Source: Amphimedon queenslandica (Eukaryota > Porifera > Demospongiae > Haplosclerida > Niphatidae). Taken from it: DNA of 38,638 bases. The notes below the pieces were generated by a model, which had not been told where the DNA came from, did no database searches, and was given only the letters and a program-made list of their open reading frames with translations. Where the stretch lies: contig NW_003546543.1 in NCBI RefSeq assembly GCF_000090795.2, forward strand, positions 28,308 to 66,945. The letters are read 5' to 3'. Of the stretch, positions 11,003-22,869 are shown piece by piece. The position numbers were made by a program, and so were the translations under genes. Numbering within the stretch: the first letter of the stretch is position 1; every line of letters starts with the position of its first letter.

Positions 11003-11390
11003 TGTTGGTATAGCTCTAGACTTTGATTGTCAATCTTTAACGTACACGTACTTGTGTATGGTTTTTATGTCTGTAACCACATTAATTCTCGCTGATGCAT
11101 GCACATTATGTAATGTTGTGTAACCTTAGAACTTTGTAGACCCTGGGTTTTATGTATATGTATCATGCTTCTTATTAATTTTTGTTGTTGTTCAGTTGTC
11201 GTTCACTAGTTGCTTAGATTTTGTTATTGTTAGTCAAATAATGTAACAAGATGATTCCAGCATCTTAGTACAACAACATTAGTCAAGTCTTTTTAATTGC
11301 CTGGTATAGTGTAAAGAAAATTATAATAAATAGGAATGTTCTAGTTCAACTATTTATGTATCATTGGTTGGGATATATTCACGGCTGCAA
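11003..11390 (+). repeat. Putative copia 3' LTR
   Basis: The sequence starts TGTTGGTATAGC directly after the purine tract and has no coding potential. A plausible right edge is near tatattca at about 11375-11382, but without the 5' LTR the end is a guess. Confidence 0.45.
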
Positions 11391-11646
11391 TTATTCGTTG
11401 TCATAAAAAAGCTCAATTAACAACCATGTTAACTGTTAGAGTGTTGCCATGACAATAAGGCCACACATTTAATGTTCAGCTATTCCTCTGTTCTTATGCA
11501 GCGTTACTGGAGCCATTTACCAATAGACCTTTTCACATTATGCGACTGGTGGAATGTTAATAAGATGTAAATTGTATTCATGATAGGGTGCGGTCAGATT
11601 ACAGGGCCCACTGGGGGGAAAGATTATAGCTGTGCCTATGGTGGAG

Positions 11647-11800
11647 ATGCCTAAAAGCTGCTGTTTAGTTAAATGCAATGACTGGTTAGGCAAAAAAAGA
11701 TAATTAAAAGTCTTTAGATCCCTTTTAAAGGATGAGGAATGCTGTGAAAGATGGACAGCAGCCTTAAGACGTTGCAAATCTGCCATAATGTTGCTAGAAT
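11647..11800 (+). pseudogene. THAP domain N-terminus, left arm
   Basis: From the ATG at 11647 the peptide reads MPKSCCLVKCNDWLGKKR, a stop, then LKVFRSLLKDEECCERWTAA. This is the start of a THAP zinc-coordinating DNA-binding domain: a C2CH finger whose first two cysteines lie in the CCLVKC block, followed by the F-R-P-like strand and W. The second Cys/His pair is not present, so only a first exon is captured. One stop interrupts it. Confidence 0.65.
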
Positions 11801-11989
11801 CTTTACTGAGACTTATAAACTGAAGAAAAAGGCTTGGAATGTAGTCTGGATGAGTTGAGACACTGTCAAGTTCTCCTGCAGATTGATTAAATAAGAGAGT
11901 ACTTGGACTACATGCAAAATTGTCTTACCAGTATACTGTTTAAGCTCCAGTAATGCATATTACAAATGCTCATCATTTATCATGGAGCT

Positions 11990-12133
11990 CTTCTTGGCTG
12001 CAATGCTCTCGTCTCACAGCTAATGTCCATCTTTTACAGCATTCCTTATCATTTAGAGGGAATCTAAAGACCTTTAATCCCTTTTCTTGCCCAACCAGTC
12101 ATTGCATTTAGCTAAACAGCAGCTTTTAGGCAT
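11990..12133 (-). pseudogene. THAP domain N-terminus, right arm
   Basis: The ATG complementary to 12131-12133 starts MPKSCCLAKCNDWLGKKR. After one frame change the sequence continues LKVFRFPLNDKECCKRWTLA, which is closer to a canonical THAP (FRFP) than the left arm. The two arms therefore carry independent mutations, and each keeps features the other lost. Confidence 0.65.
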
Positions 12134-12274
12134 CTCCACCATAGGCACAGCTATAATCTTTCCCCCCAGTGGGTGTAATCTGACCGCACCCTATCATGAA
12201 TACAATTTACATCTCATTAACATTCCACCAGTCGCGTATCGTGAAAAGGTCTATAGCGAGTCCTCTATCTGTTA

Positions 12275-13160
12275 AAAGTGTAACTGACATGTTTTTTTGT
12301 GGTATTTTTTTATTGACCTAACATGATCATATGATCATAAAAATGCTATATGGAAAGTTGTATTGTCTGGAAAAAATTTTTCACAGAGATATGAGCCTTC
12401 AAAATTGCTCATTTTGCTTCCTGTCATTTTACATCCTGTCAGGGGGTGTGGCTAAACGTGATGTCATGCAAGGCTTATAGTTGACTTTTACCATTTACTG
12501 CAATGTAATTTTAGTAGATAATATCTTTGTTAGACTTCATTGTATACCTTGTTGCTTTATTCCTGTTGTAAAAATGATATTTTGTGCTTCTAATTCATAA
12601 TAGTCAGAAGACAACTCAGTCATTATTCCTGGCATAGCTTGCAGCTATAGCCTACTTTTGACAATCCATAATGAAGCTGGTCTTGTGTGGTTCATCAAAC
12701 TTGATGTACTAATTTTTTTACCAGTGTTAGAACACAAGAATGAACTATTAAATATACAAAATACACAAGAACAGCTTTATTATGGCTTGTCAAAAGTAGG
12801 CTATGAGCTGCAAGCTATGCCAGCCATAATGACTCAGATGTCCTCTGACTATTATGAATTATAAGCACAACTTTTACAACAGGATTAAAGCTGCAAGGTA
12901 TAAAATGAAGTCTAACTGAGATAGTATCTACTAAAATTACATCAGTCAATTGTAAAAGTCAACCGTAAGCCTTGTATGACATCACGTTTAGCCACACCCC
13001 CTGACAAGATGTAAAATGGCAGGAAGGCAACTTTGAAGGCTCATATCTCTGTGAATAATTTTTTCCAGACAATAAAACTTTCCATATACCATTTTTATGA
13101 TAATATGGTCATGTTAGGTCAATAAAAAAATACCCCAAACAGTCATGTCAGTTACACTTT
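12275..13160. repeat. 886-bp palindromic element with about 400-bp arms
   Basis: The ends aaagtgtaactgacatg (12275) and its complement (to 13160) start two long inverted arms, about 12275-12690 and 12767-13160. Landmarks found in both arms include attttattgacctaacatg, ggaaagttgtattgtctgg, cacagagatatgagcc, gggggtgtggctaaacgtga and cttgcagct. The loop is about 80 bp. No coding frame is shared by the arms and no TSD is visible. A dispersed partial copy sits at 8334-8420. Confidence 0.8.
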
Positions 13161-14170
13161 CACTTCTTGTATGGACCTCAAACTCAGAGTTCTTTCAGCC
13201 TCTTATTGCTGGTCCACGTAGTGGTGATAATAAACCACACCCAAGTCAGAAAACACTAACTAAAATTTGCGGAGGGTCCCAAGGTGCGTTGAGACAGTAC
13301 TGTAAAGAACGGGTAAAAACAGCTCCAAGGAGACCAAGGCTTAGTAACACAGAGTACAACAGTTCAAGAACACTGCAGCAAGGTGCTTTTCTTCAACATT
13401 GTGCTGTTTTCAATTAAAATAACACCTACGTTTCCTTGGTTTCTAATTGAAATTTTTTTGACTGAAATAATTGCAGCCACAATATATCCTGACTTACTGT
13501 ACCTTCTGCAATCCAACGTCATTCCATTTTCTAAAGAGAACATTTGGTTTTCAAATACACATCAATTCCTCGTGTGTTGATTGACGCTTTCTCTCATGAA
13601 TTAAGAATGCATTGAGAGCTTTTTAATACAGTGTATCAAAACAGAAGTGTTGAAAGATCAAAGTCTCCCAACTGAAATTCGTGTCAAATGACAGAAGCTC
13701 CAAAACATTATTGCCATTGTATCTAAACCACAAAGAAGTACTAAATTTGGAAAAGTTTTGACAACTTTCACAAAACCATTGATGTCGTATGCCAGTTCAT
13801 GGAGGTTATTTAGAGTATCGTGACTCAATCAATATTTTTGTCCTTCTTTAGATTGAGATTCGTGATCTGACAAGAATTACAATGTGCCATTTCTGGCTTT
13901 TTACATGTAGATACAGCTTCCTTATAAGTGTTACTAGGAAGCTCAGTAGAAGTTTAAAGGTTGAGCAGAACAGAAGGAGGTGTTCTATAAAAAGAAATTA
14001 GTGGTACTCTTTGACATTTCTATGTGGATATTGTACAGCACTTTTTTCATTTCCAATACAGGGTATGAGAACTAGGTGACTTTTGTCATCATAAATGAAA
14101 AAATAGGCGAGTTTATTCAAACAAAGGTCTTGTCCAGAAGGTAATACCACAGAATAGTGTATCATTTACT
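13161..14170. other. Unassigned spacer
   Basis: A 90-codon frame (13145-13417, starting inside the palindrome) and a 65-codon frame (13383-13580) show no family signature. I see no repeat structure. The stretch ends at the TSD copy catttact (14163-14170). Confidence 0.4.
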
Positions 14171-17019
14171 CAGGGGCAGATCTAGGTTTAAACCCATGGG
14201 GGGGGCCAATAAATTATTCATGAAAGGTGTGGTCCATAATTTAAAGAGACACACCCACTGAGTATTATTATTATTTTAAAACAAAACAACATGCATATTC
14301 TTATCTGTAGCAGCAAATTCATGAATTATGTTGTCATCTTGTAGTTCGTAAGCTACTTCTTTCTCAATGGATAGTATGGAAAGATCTGACAGCCAATCTT
14401 CAGTCATTCTCGTCCTTAATCTACTCTTGATTCTCTTCATGGTGGAAAAGGAGGGCTCACTCTCGGCACTTGTTACAGCAATAGTAAGTGCAATTCTAAC
14501 CAGCTCACAAATTGTCAGGTGAGCAGGCAGACGCATCAAAAGATATGATCCAAGATCAGCCAGTAAAGTTACATCTAGGTGAAACTTAGAAAAGTGTATT
14601 TTTAGAAGCCGACATTCCACTTCTAGAGTATCTGTTCCAATGCCATACTCTTGCAAAGGCCTTCAGGTAATTGAAAGATAAAAAAATGGAAGAGGTTGGT
14701 GTACAAGATGACACACCATCAATTATATCTACATTCTTCTCATCAAACCAATTGCTTAACTCAGCTAGGAACTTGTTAAGAATAGGGAAGTAAAAGTGAC
14801 ATCTCATGTCTTCACTTGTTGACACAGAATCACAGGATCCAACAGTTTTAAGAACTACACACTCCTCAAGTCGACTAGGTCGCTTTCTTCTTCCTAAAGT
14901 CCCCCTTTGACTGTGGGAGTTTATGATGATGTCATGCAGTTTGGCAACCTCTACTGCATATTCGTACAGCTTATTCAAGTATTTAGTTGTACGATATTCT
15001 GTTAATAGTGACTTGGTTGCTAAAGCAAGCTCTGAGGCTAAAGAGAGATTAATACTGGAACATTGTAGTTTGTCTGAGAGCTGTTTTGTACATGTCAGGA
15101 TGCGATCGAATGTAATTGAAGAGATGAGAAAGGAGAATGAATGTAGTTGGTGGTATAAACCTTGTGCCTCTATGGCTTTGCTGGCATCTTGTGATTCAGC
15201 AACTTCCTCAACTGTGAGCAAAATAGAATCAAAAGTACAAGACGCAGCATTTACAGCAGCATAGCGACACACCCATCGAGTATCACTTAACCTATGTAGC
15301 TTAAGTGGTTGTTTGCCAGGATGAAGATGCTTCTGCTTCTCAGTGACTATCACATGAACCTTTGATGTTGATATAAAAACATATAGTGCTTCTAGTAGCA
15401 CAAAGAACTCAGATGCTGACTGTACTGACATAACTGAATCAACTAGAACTAGATTCAAAATATGTGCGTGGCAATGAATGTACACAGCATTTGGAGCAAA
15501 TGCTCTTACTTGAGTTTGCACACCAGTGCAATGTCCACTCATAACATGCTCCATCATACCCCTGGCTTACTAACTTATTCACATCAAAATCAAATCGTGT
15601 TATGAGCTCTTTGATGTACTTCGATAAATGAAATGCGTCGAGATATTTAGCATTATGAAATGCTAAGAAATGCTCATGAACTTGTCAGTCATTGATATCA
15701 AAGTACTTCTCAACAAATGACATTTGCTTCTGTTTTGCTAGGCCCCTGCTTTTATCCACAATGATGCTATAATAACCAGCTTCTCTTAACTTGTTACAAA
15801 TGTGGAGTCGAACATTATTTGCTAGAATATGTATCAACTCATCCTGGATGTTATGTGAAGTGAAAGTAGCATTCCTGGGACCATCCCATAGTCTGGCATT
15901 AACAACTGGATCATGCTCACTAACTAAATTGAGTAACTCCAAGAAATTACCTTTATTGCCAGCAGACTCAACCTCTCTGTGTCCTTTTAGAGCAATTACT
16001 TGAAAGGAGCAAAATTTTAGAAAATGCAAGACTGTCTTGATGTAATGTCTATTTCTTTGTATTTGCTCTTGTCTCTCTGAATTGAGAGTAGAAGCTATTG
16101 ATCTCTTCTGACTTTTGTTAGTGGTGTAGTGATTCCAAGCAGACATAGCATGCTGATGTCTCACAGACGTATCATGCTTCTCTAACTTACCATTCTTTCC
16201 AGGAGCATTCTTCCAATTAGTGAATCCAGTTGTTACAAAAGGAGTTTTACTTTGGTGGTGCCCAGTAGAGAAGAAGCGACTTGCATAGCAATATGCAGCA
16301 TTCCTTTCAATGGAGTACTCAAGCCAATGATAAGTATCGAACCATAATGGATTAAATGACCGAAGCCTGTTATTAGTGAAAGTAGATGGAAATGTATGGT
16401 TTCAAGGTTGTATGGGCCCATCATGAGTACTGTTGGCTATATCTGAAGGAACTGTGTCAGAACTAGTATTTCAAGGAGAAGGAGCTGTTGCAGAACTAGT
16501 ACTTGAAGGAGAAGCAGCTGTTGTGGAAACAATAGTTGCAGAAGCTGTGGCAGAAATAGTAATTGAAGGAGTTGTATGGGCAGAACTACAACTACTATGT
16601 GACGTATCACTGATTGTATGTGATTGAGATACCACATGTTTAACATTTGCTTCAGTAGGTCCAGGCCCACTAAGGCAACTACTACTATTACCATGATGAC
16701 TTACTTTAAGTGGTCTTGGACCTGTCATAATTATTCAGTGAATGCTATTATGTTCAAAACTTACCTCTAACTAAATCAAAATTAAATAAAGATAATTGCT
16801 TTGACACTGTTATAGTACCAAATGTTATTTTACCAAGCCCTGCCTTGTTTACATAATGAGACCACACAGCAATACACTGGTGAGTGGCTATAGACTATAG
16901 TCTGGTGCATGCATGGTATAATTATAATAACTTTCATTTCTTAATTAATTGGTAGGTGGGGTTACAAAAAATTTTTGGGGGGGCCTGGCTCCCCCTGGCC
17001 CCCCCCCAGATCCGTCCTG
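14171..17019 (-). mobile_element. Complete hAT element, 2.85 kb
   Basis: The termini are caggggcagatctagg at 14171 and the inverted relative ending gatccgtcctg at 17019, a typical hAT start. The flanks catttact (14163-14170) and cttttact (17020-17027) match at 7 of 8 positions, an 8-bp TSD. G-rich runs (ggggggggcc) lie just inside both ends. The interior holds one leftward transposase gene with few lesions. It is a different family from the hAT at 1491-4518. Confidence 0.88.
14276..16730 (-). pseudogene. ZMYM1-like hAT transposase (few lesions)
   Basis: Read leftward, the gene starts near 16730 with MTGPRPLKVSHH and a Ser/Thr-rich low-complexity N-terminus. A TTF-type finger region follows (about 16180-16400: YHWLEYSIERNAAYCYASRF, where the usual second Cys of the motif is Ser, then FTNWKNAPGKNGKLEKH). 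The DUF4371 region (16164-15685) reads NRHYIKTVLHFLKFCS and IALKGHREVES. The RNase-H-like body follows (15557-14586: YIHCHAHILNLVLVDS, LHRLSDTRWVCRYAAV). The hAT dimerisation domain is at 14656-14276 (AESEPSFSTMKRIKSRLRTR). I see a stop near 15684 and frame changes near 16430, 15550 and 14655. It would bind the TIRs and catalyse cut-and-paste transposition if intact. Confidence 0.85.
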
Positions 17020-18539
17020 CTTTTACTAGGCTAGATTAATGTTTAGAATCAAATTGGTTCCTTTTTCATACCAACAGTATCCGTCTACTTTCCAATCATC
17101 TACGGAATAAAGTTAGTATGTAATTGTATAATACCTTCATGGATGATGAAATTATTTTAAGGCTATCCCAGGCCAAGTGTCGATACGCAATTAAAATAAT
17201 ATTATTACAAAACTAATGTGGAAAAATAATACATTATGCTTCAGTATTTTGATGTTATAGCTACCTTTAGAACCACAGATGACTTCCTTCACCAAGGCTG
17301 CCGCACATACAAATATACTTCTACTTTGGGATTTATTCTAGGAAAGGAAGGAGAAAGTGCAAAGCTGGCATTGTTAAAAAGTTGCAGAACAACCTCAGTA
17401 CTTAGCTCTTTTGAAAGACAAAGAGCAATAGACCTTAGCTCTACTTCCATGTGTGCTAACATGGTACGTTAAACCTTTGACATGGTACCATCAGTATAAG
17501 GTCAGCTAATAGTTTGTATATTATTGTCCAGCAGTCCAAAATTTATACCCAAGATGTGATCCGAAACCAACATACCGTATCTGTAATTTTACTACGTATA
17601 TTTGGTCCAGCCTGTCCGAACTTCATACCCTTGCAGCAACAAGCCCTGTTTGTAGTCTAGCTACATGATTTCTCCCTTTGTAACTTGGTAGAACCACAAG
17701 CTAGCAGCTTATAACTATTGAAGCCGTAAGAAGGTCAGATAAAGCTTACTAACTCTCTTCTTTGCCAGTAAAACAAGTTTTCAAACTTTTATACACATAA
17801 AAAGGCATGCATGACTATAGTCACACATATGCAATCATTAAGGTTGTGGGTGTACAACTATAGTCACGCGTATGCATCAGAGTCATTGCTCTCTACCCTG
17901 TCTGTATTATTATTATAAGTATTATTAAAGCAAAAGTGAAGGGACTGTGCCACGTGTTCCCCTATATTTCCGTACCCAATAATTATGCCACTGAATTACC
18001 CATTGAATAACATGGTCTTCTAAACAATGAAGTTTTGGTTGAAAAGTTGCAAGAGCAAAGTTGGTCCTGTAATATTCTACAAATTGTCAAAGTAAAACAT
18101 CTAAAGTACTAGTCAGCGAAATAAATTGTAGCTACATCAATATTTCTTGTACCTAGCATAATGATATCTTCTTGTGTAAAACAGGCTTTACTATTGTATC
18201 AAATGAATACAGAAAATGGAAAAGTAGGAAAAATGTATAAAACAAGCGTAACAGTTCCTATAATTGTTTTCAGCACCTTGCAAGAATAACTGGATTTTAT
18301 CACGACTTATAGAGGCTCTCTTTACCTTTTAATGCTTCTAGAGAAGTCTTTAGACAGTAACTCTATGTTGTCTAACGGTTAGAAAGCTCTTCACAGATCC
18401 CATGTTTAAGGCGCCATTTTGTTTGTTGTGGCCACTGCCACTGCGAAATAGAGCAAGGGCGGGTGGTTGCTAAGGCTTATGAATTTTCTCCAATGCAACA
18501 CGTATAGAAGAAATGGAAAGTGTTGACATACAGATATAC

Positions 18540-18541
<2 letters not shown>

Positions 18542-18572
<31 letters not shown>
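18542..18572. repeat. (TA)n microsatellite
   Basis: About 15 uninterrupted TA units preceded by imperfect cagatatacagata copies. Confidence 0.95.
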
Positions 18573-18574
<2 letters not shown>

Positions 18575-18635
18575 AACATTGCATGTGGGTGAAATCAATA
18601 ATAGGACAAACCTGGGGGCTACACCACCAAGTCTT

Positions 18636-18812
18636 TACAAGAGGGTACTTGCAAACTGGTGTTGTAAGCAATGTTACACCACTGCATGAATGATATTACC
18701 CAAAAGCATTCTAATTATCCACACAGGGTACTACATGATAACCTATGAAGCTATGTCTTTCATGCAGTGGTATTGGTTTTTTTAAACACCAGTTTGCAAG
18801 TACTGTCTTGTA
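18636..18812. repeat. 177-bp inverted repeat (small MITE remnant)
   Basis: The arms 18636-18691 and about 18757-18812 are inverted: both carry gtacttgcaaactggtgtt and accactgcatgaa motifs on opposite strands. The outer ends are tacaagagggtac and, inverted, tacaagacagtac. The loop is about 65 bp. No TSD is evident. Confidence 0.6.
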
Positions 18813-19893
18813 TTTTTACTATTTCCAAATTTATTACTATTACCTTTCTGTTTGTAATGTTTTTCTATTTTACATGTTCCTATTCCTTTTAGGTGAATAG
18901 GCTAATCATTCATGCTAATCACATGCACATAAATTGAAATGGCGTAAAACCACAAACTGACGCAGTACTTCAGCTAGAATTTATCTTCCATTTTTCTCTG
19001 CCTTTGCTTGTTTTTGAAGCTACATGTCTAATCCTTGACCAAGGCTCAAAGGAATGATGTTAAAGCCACTTGAGCAGTTGTCTGGTTTAAATATTTTAGT
19101 GCTTATAAAAGAAAGATGAAAAAATGTAAAGTCCGAAGAAGTTTGCAGAAATTTAAATTTGGCCTTTTCTCCAGAAATGCTTCTGCTACATCACAGTCAA
19201 CTTAAAAGGTACCAGGGGGAATTGTTTAGGGAAGCAGCTCATTTGAGCCATTTGTAAGGCTGTATAATATATGATAAAACAATTGTTTTAAAATCATAAA
19301 AATGGCCACCATCTTGCGAAACCAATCTTCATCCTACATGTAGGCTACCACCTACTTAATTCTGTCTCACATTTTGCAAGTGTCATAGCTTTTTCAAACT
19401 TCCTTTATTTGGAATGCCTTTGGTAGTAGTGCTGAGTCATAAGCCTGTGCAGCATAAACAACACTACTACATGTGTCAATGTTCTGTTCATATTAAAGCA
19501 ATTTTTGAGTATCAATTCAATCCCGTTAATGTACCCTAGTATACGGTTGCCTATAAGTGAGCCACCATGTTAGGCTCATCCTTCAACATGAAATTATGCT
19601 AGAGTATTATCAAAAGAACCCCATCCTCCATGTCAAAGTTTTTTCAATGATTGTCTCTTGCTTCTTTATTTGTGATTCCTAAATAAAATGAACAATAATA
19701 ATTTGAAATTAAAGATCAGTAATTCATTTTTTGTTATCATCTCTGACCTTTGCTGTAAATTGTACAATGGCATTCTGTTGAGGATCAGTTGTCGTCAGAA
19801 GTTGTAGTACAAAATATTAGTTAGCAATATTATTTGATTTGTAAATGACGTTAACTCCTCTTGCAGCGCTCTCATCGACACCTTTGCCTTTAG

Positions 19894-19996
19894 GTACTCG
19901 TCAAAAGAGGACTTCCTTGAGGAAGTAGAGGCATTGACCTACTTGTTAAGTGATCTGGGGTCCTTATGGACAAACCTGATAATGATAAAAGTGCAG
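19894..19996 (+). other. Candidate 103-bp exon
   Basis: The block is bounded by a pyrimidine-rich acceptor (cctttgcctttag) and a donor (cag|gtattt). It is open in one frame with a plausible globular peptide (YSSKEDFLEEVEALTYLLSD, then LGSLWTNLIMIKVQ), 34 codons plus one base. I recognise no family. Flanking exons cannot be identified, so it may be chance or a remnant. Confidence 0.25.
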
Positions 19997-21029
19997 GTAT
20001 TTTACTATCTTGTATGTTTACCTGCCTAAGTGAATTATCAAAAATCTATGTCCAATTACATTCTCATACAGTTTTGAAGGCTTGTATGTTGCCACCGGCT
20101 TTTAAGTATTCTGTATTCTTTTCTGTTCAAGTCTCCAGTAATCTTTGTGGAATTTTTTGTTTTTTTGTGTTGCAAGTTTGTCTCACTTTATTGCACACCA
20201 AAGACAGCAATGCCAATCTATATTTTGTTTTTAGAAGTTAAAAAATAACCTTATACATTTACCACTTGCTCCTAACAAACCATAGAGATGGCAAAAAAGC
20301 TGGTAGTCTCTGAACATAAAATTTCCAATGCTATAGTTCTTATAATCACAATTAAAACATTTCTCTTATAAGTGTGATGCCATAATGTTTAGTACTTCCA
20401 CATCGACTTTTGAATTTCATCAACATTGTCAGTGTATTCGTCAAGAACAATGTGGAGATCGGTGACAGTGTCTCGTCTTTCAAACACAACACTATTTTGC
20501 ACAGAATTAGGCTTGGTTAGGTTGACAGTTAGGACATACATTTTAAAGAAGGATCGACTCCTATCTTTATCCAAGTCTCATCAGAAGGCCATGCCGGGTT
20601 ATTTTGCCTAGATTGTAAGTTTCTAAACTCAGTATTAAATTTTTTTTGCCTTATATTTTCCTCCAATTCATGGAATACAAGTCTAGTAAGGTCCCCAACA
20701 TAGCCCAATGGTGATTATTTCTGCTCATGATTTCCATTTTTTAGCTCAAAACTTAGTGGGATGGCGTATATCTATTAGTTGTACTTTATCTCTCATTACA
20801 TTTCTTAGCTTTCTTTCACTTTCTATTTCTGCTCCTTATGACATAAGCCATCTAAGTTAACCATGATCATGTATTTCTATTATACCTTCTCATGATTTTT
20901 AGTTTGTGCTATGGTGTCTTAAGATTTGCTATCATAGCAAGCCTTCCTCTGGTGGTATTGTGACTGTAACCTTAGCATCTTCCATTAAACTCTCTTTTTC
21001 ATTTGTAGGTAGCATCTTCATTTTATTCC

Positions 21030-21800
21030 CCAGCTGGATATTATTGTTATTGCGTCCTTATATCCTGAGTTTGCTTCTGAAGTCAATGATTTGATTCTAA
21101 AACCCCCGTCTACAAATCCCTATGATGCTCTAAGTTCACAGTTAATTAAGCATACCACTGCTTTTGAACAGAGGCGTCTTCAACAACTATTTAACACAGA
21201 AAAGTTAGGCGATCGTACTCTGTTTCAACTCCTCCGCCGTATGACTCAACTTCTAAGAAACAAAGCTGCTACTGCTGCCTGCTCATTTTCACGGGAGCTC
21301 TTCCTCAGCGTTTACCATTAAATGTTCATATGGTACTTGCTGCTGCTACTTAAGAGTCAGATGATTTGGAGACCATTGCTGCTTTAGCTGACAAAATTGA
21401 AGTAGCCACACTTACTGTTAATTCTGTAGAAACTTCACTTTCGACAGAGGTTGAACAATTACACTCTCAAATTAGTGATCTTCACAGACTTGTTCAGTCT
21501 CGCCAGTGACCTTCTCACTCTCGTTCTAAATCAAGACCTAGGGATTCTCGACAGCGCTCTGCTAGTCCAACTCCTTCCTCTCTTTCCTGATATCACAATC
21601 GCTTTGGTGAGAAAGCTGCTAAGTGTGTCCCGCCCTGTACTTGGAACTTGGGAAATGTCCCATCCGAGCGTTAATGGCAGCTAACATTCCCGGCAGTTCT
21701 CACAGTTGCTTGTTCTAAATTATTGATAAAACCTCTCGTCTCAAATTTTTGGTAGATACTGGTGCTGCAGTCAGTGTAATCCCTCACTAAGTCTGATTGA
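21030..21800 (+). pseudogene. Gypsy gag and protease, copy B
   Basis: From about 21030 the frame reads VIASLYPEFASEVNDLILKP, then NPYDALSSQLIKHTTAFEQR and LGDRTLFQLLRRMTQLL, a retrotransposon gag capsid pattern. Near 21480-21650 a basic Ser/Arg-rich stretch (SRSKSRPRDSRQRSASP) precedes YHNRFGEKAAKC-PPCTW, a degenerate zinc-knuckle-like motif. The aspartic protease signature FLVDTGAAVSVIP is at about 21748-21787, with the DTGA active-site motif intact. Frame changes separate the parts. Confidence 0.8.
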
Positions 21801-21929
21801 CATCGTCGTTCATTAAATTTTAAACTTCAAGCTGCCAATGGTACACAAATTTACACTTATGATAAATGCTCCCTCACTCTCAATCTGCATCTTCATAGAC
21901 CTTATCGTTGGATCTTCACTATCGCAATT

Positions 21930-22869
21930 GTGAAACAGCCTATCTTGGGTGCTGACTTTGTTCAACACCATGGCCTCCTTATCGATGTACTTCACAAGAC
22001 ACTTATGGATTCTGAGACAAATATTCAAACTATCATGCAATGCACACACCAGAATGCATACTGTCTCACTCTTAACCCTCACTTTTTGTCTAACTCTTTT
22101 TTATCTCTCTTTTTAGGGTATCCTGAATTAACTCAACCATGGAAAGGTAATATTCCCGTCAAGCACAACGTCATTTATCATATTCAGACATCAGGACCGC
22201 TTGTATCCATTGGAACTCGACGACTTCCTCCTGAAAGGTTAACATTTGCTCGTTCGGAGTTCTCTCACATGATGAAACTGGGAATCATATGTCCTTCCAG
22301 TCAATGGTCCTCTGCCTTACATATGGTCCCAAAGAAGACTAGTGGTGATTGGCGACAATGCAGGGACTATAGGGCACTCAATAGGGTCTCAGTACCTGCC
22401 CATCCCACACATTCAAGATTTTGCATCCACTTTACATGGTACTCATATTTTCCTCAAGCTAGTTCTTGTTCGTGCATACCATCAAATACCCGTTGCTCCA
22501 AAGGATGTCCATAAAACAGCAGTGACCATGCCTTTTGGATTAATTGAATTCACTCGTATGCCCTTTGGTCTAAAAAATGCAGCTCAAACTTTTCAGCATT
22601 TCATAGATTTGGTACTTCATTGTCTTGAGTTCACCTACGTATGCATTGATGACATGTTTGTAGCTAGTTCTGATGAGGTCAAACACAAGAACCATCTTAT
22701 AGAAATATTGGATCGTTTTAAAGAGTATTGAGTCTTCATTAACCCTGACAGATGTGAGTTTGGTCAATCATCATTACACTTTCTTGGACATATAGTCAAT
22801 GGGAATGGTATCCGACCATTAGAGTCAAAAGTATCTGCTGTTACTGATTTCCCTTTACCTCAGTCTCAG
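21930..22869 (+). pseudogene. Gypsy reverse transcriptase, copy B (cut by insertion)
   Basis: The open frames 21930-22514 and 22342-22731 overlap through a frameshift near 22390. Visible motifs are RLPPERLTFARSEF, MVPKKTSGDWRQCRDYRALN, VRAYHQIPVAPKDVHKTAVT, PFGLIEFTRMPFGLKNAAQT and FTYVCIDDMFVASSDE (the YxDD catalytic box in variant form). After a stop at 22731 the thumb region continues FINPDRCEFGQSSLHFLGHI. The gene is severed at 22869 by the hAT insertion. Confidence 0.88.

Larger units (their letters stand above)
11523..12254. mobile_element. 732-bp foldback built from two inverted THAP-exon copies
   Basis: The outer ends atagaccttttcac (11523) and gtgaaaaggtctat (to 12254) are inverted repeats. 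The arms remain alignable inward through gcgactggtggaatgttaa and the THAP exon on each side, to roughly 11790 and 11990. The centre is unrelated single-copy sequence. No clear TSD is seen. The arms most likely derive from a THAP-bearing DNA transposon such as a P-like element. Confidence 0.7.
17020..20905. other. Mostly unassigned interval
   Basis: No transposon protein domain is recognisable in this 3.9 kb. Contents that can be named are listed separately: a TA microsatellite (18542-18572), a small inverted repeat (18636-18812) and one candidate exon (19894-19996). A short direct repeat of actatagtcac-gc/ca-atatgcat occurs at about 17814 and 17858. Open frames at 17236-17472 and 20389-20611 have no family signature. 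Confidence 0.4.

Noticed and set aside
16437-16694. Leucine-rich minus-strand frame and an overlapping acidic plus-strand frame
   Set aside because: Both are alternative-frame readings of the Ser/Thr-rich N-terminus of the hAT transposase.
18477-18671. 64-codon minus-strand frame with an Ile/Tyr run
   Set aside because: It is produced by the TA microsatellite.
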